Assembly: GCA_023395595.1 (NCBI GenBank)
Contig: JAEWYO010000079.1
Location: forward strand, 1 to 5,394
Direction of reading: 5' to 3'
Source of the DNA: Bacillota bacterium
GTDB lineage: Bacteria > Bacillota > Clostridia > Christensenellales > CAG-138
DNA length: 5,394 nucleotides
Part shown: one piece after another, positions 4,242-5,394 of the stretch
Layout of the letters: every line of letters begins with the position of its first letter
How positions within the stretch are numbered: position 1 is the first letter of the stretch
Translations under genes and position numbers: made by a program
The notes under the pieces: generated by a model
Databases searched by the model: none
What the model was told of the DNA's origin: nothing
The model's input: the letters and a program-made list of their open reading frames with translations, nothing else

Positions 4242-5252
4242 TGCGATGGTCTCCTTCGAAAGCAGGTGATTGAGCACAACCGCAAACACAAGTACCACGC
4301 CCTTGGCAAGCAGCTGCCAATACTCGGGAATGACGGACTTGAGACCGAACGTCAGGCAGACGATGATGAGCGCGCCGACAAACGACTTGACCACCGACCC
4401 CTCGCCGCCAGAGAACACCGTTCCGCCCAGCAGGCAGGCGATAATTGCCTCTGTCTCCGCACCGACGCCGGTATATGGCTCGCCGATGAGCAGATAGCTC
4501 GCCCGCGCGACACCGGCCAGCGCCGAAACCGCGCCGAGCAGGATGTAGACGCCCCAAACGACCTTAACCACATTGATGCCGGAGAGTTCCGCTGCCGTCC
4601 GGTTACCGCCAACCGCGACGAGATACTTGCCAAAGAGCGTACGCTTTTGTAGAATGACCAGCGCAATGAGCAGGACAACCGCAACGATAAACGCCCAGGA
4701 GAGGCCGAATACAATCTGTTGCTTGGAAAAAAAGCCCATCCACTCCGGCATCTTCAACGTGTCCGTGTTTGTGATAGACGAGATGCCCGGCGGAACCAGA
4801 TAGCGCGCCATGCCCTGATACGCATTCATGGTAATCAACGTTGCAATGACCGGGGTAATGCGCAGCTTCATGACGAGAAACCCGTTTATCGTGCCCAGCA
4901 CGACACCCAGCGCGACCACAATGATTAGCGAGAGGAAAAACGGCACCCCATTGAGTACGAGAATAGCGTGCAATACCGTCGTTAAACTCAGCGTGCTGCC
5001 AACAGAGAGATCCATGTTTCCCGTAATGAAGATCAGCGTAAACGCGCTACTGATCATGAGAATTGGTGCCGACATGCGCAGCAGATTTGCCACGTTTGCC
5101 GGGAAAAGGAAGTTGCCCCGTTGGAACAGATCTCCTTTGAGCAGGCTTAGCACGGTGACAACCACCAGCAAGATGACGTAGACATATATTTCTTTGACGA
5201 TTCTCTTGGCCTTATAGCCGCGAGAACTTGTCGATTCACAATTTGACGACAT
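4236..5252 (-). CDS. ABC sugar transporter permease, RbsC-like
   Basis: This 338-residue integral membrane protein is a permease of the ribose/xylose/AI-2 type ABC importers (BPD_transp_2 fold). A polar 20-residue N-terminus precedes the first hydrophobic segment (22-38). Further hydrophobic stretches are near 61-76, 88-100, 104-122, 183-201, 232-249, 290-303 and 315-331. Family markers are G-N-M-D-L-S-V-G-S (78-86, RbsC G-x-D-L-S-V-G-S), NGFLVMKLRITPVIATLIT (123-141), the cytoplasmic coupling loop AVGGNRTAAELSGINV (213-228) and E-A-I-I-A-C-L-L-G-G-T-V-F-S-G-G-E-G-S (268-286). The ATG at 5252 is preferred because AAAGGA (5266-5261) lies eight bases upstream; an in-frame ATG at 5279 has only a poorly placed G-run. 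It follows the stop of another permease by 41 bp, so the two probably form a heterodimer. Substrate is inferred from the pentulose enzymes downstream. Confidence 0.92.
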   Translation of the reverse strand: MSSNCESTSSRGYKAKRIVKEIYVYVILLVVVTVLSLLKGDLFQRGNFLFPANVANLLRMSAPILMISSAFTLIFITGNMDLSVGSTLSLTTVLHAILVLNGVPFFLSLIIVVALGVVLGTINGFLVMKLRITPVIATLITMNAYQGMARYLVPPGISSITNTDTLKMPEWMGFFSKQQIVFGLSWAFIVAVVLLIALVILQKRTLFGKYLVAVGGNRTAAELSGINVVKVVWGVYILLGAVSALAGVARASYLLIGEPYTGVGAETEAIIACLLGGTVFSGGEGSVVKSFVGALIIVCLTFGLKSVIPEYWQLLAKGVVLVFAVVLNHLLSKETIAA

Positions 5253-5293
5253 AGTCTTTATCCTTTCAAACCCGTTCATTCAACCCCGGCAAA

Positions 5294-5394
5294 TTACTTG
5301 CTTCTTCGATCCAGCAAATAACGCTGCGCGATGATTGCTAAAAACGTCACGATTGCCTTTAAGATAAACTGCCACTCCGGGCGCAGTAGTAAGC
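5294..5394 (-). CDS. Second ABC sugar transporter permease, C-terminal fragment
   Basis: Only the last 32 codons and the TAA stop (5296-5294) are in the window. The peptide contains R-P-E-W-Q-F-I-L-K-A-I-V-T-F-L-A-I-I and ends AQRYLLDRRSK. A W-Q pair, then a Lys, then a hydrophobic helix, then a basic tail is how RbsC-like permeases end; the neighbouring permease ends similarly with E-Y-W-Q-L-L-A-K-G and a hydrophobic helix. The two tails differ clearly in sequence, so they are paralogues and not a recent duplication. The ATPase and substrate-binding protein are probably further upstream, outside the window. Confidence 0.75.
   Translation of the reverse strand, partial: LLLRPEWQFILKAIVTFLAIIAQRYLLDRRSK

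Noticed and set aside
4124..4309. An N-terminal extension of the aldolase-type protein into the permease gene
   Set aside because: It has no family similarity, overlaps conserved permease codons, and class II aldolases begin near the ATG at 4123.

Overview
The window is a block of sugar-catabolism genes, all on the minus strand, that reads from the right edge to the left. Protein similarity, a strong purine-rich ribosome binding site before most genes, one TTG start and a SorC-type regulator suggest a mid-GC member of the Bacillota, probably a gut-type Clostridia (Oscillospiraceae or a relative). The genus cannot be fixed from this sequence. No plus-strand gene, RNA gene, insertion sequence or CRISPR array is supported.

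Layout in transcription order: (1) 5394-5294, the C-terminus of an RbsC-like ABC sugar permease, cut by the window edge; (2) 5252-4236, a complete second RbsC-like permease; (3) a 112-bp gap with three small hairpins; (4) 4123-3482, a class II aldolase/epimerase resembling L-ribulose-5-phosphate 4-epimerase and fuculose-phosphate aldolase; (5) a 93-bp gap with one inverted repeat; (6) 3388-2540, a UlaE/SgbU-like L-xylulose-5-phosphate 3-epimerase starting at TTG; (7) 2496-1987, a small AllA-like cupin; (8) an AT-rich 195-bp gap with direct repeats, an inverted repeat and four copies of an operator-like motif; (9) 1791-259, an FGGY kinase close to LyxK; (10) a 156-bp gap with a candidate promoter; (11) 102-1, the N-terminal helix-turn-helix of a SorC/DeoR-type sugar-sensing regulator, cut by the left edge.

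The genes fit one pathway. A sugar enters through an ABC importer of the ribose type. The LyxK-like kinase would make a ketopentose 5-phosphate (L-xylulose-5-P by family precedent). The UlaE-like enzyme would convert it to L-ribulose-5-P, and the AraD/FucA-like enzyme would convert that to D-xylulose-5-P for the pentose phosphate pathway. This matches part of the E. coli yia/sgb logic (LyxK, SgbU, SgbE), here with an ABC importer. No UlaD/SgbH decarboxylase and no recognised aldose isomerase or dehydrogenase lies in the window. The AllA-like cupin has no obvious place in the known pathway and is the best candidate for an undescribed step.

The most striking non-coding element is the 195-bp gap in front of the kinase. 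It looks like a regulatory region placed inside an otherwise ordinary operon, so the kinase may be transcribed separately from the genes upstream.
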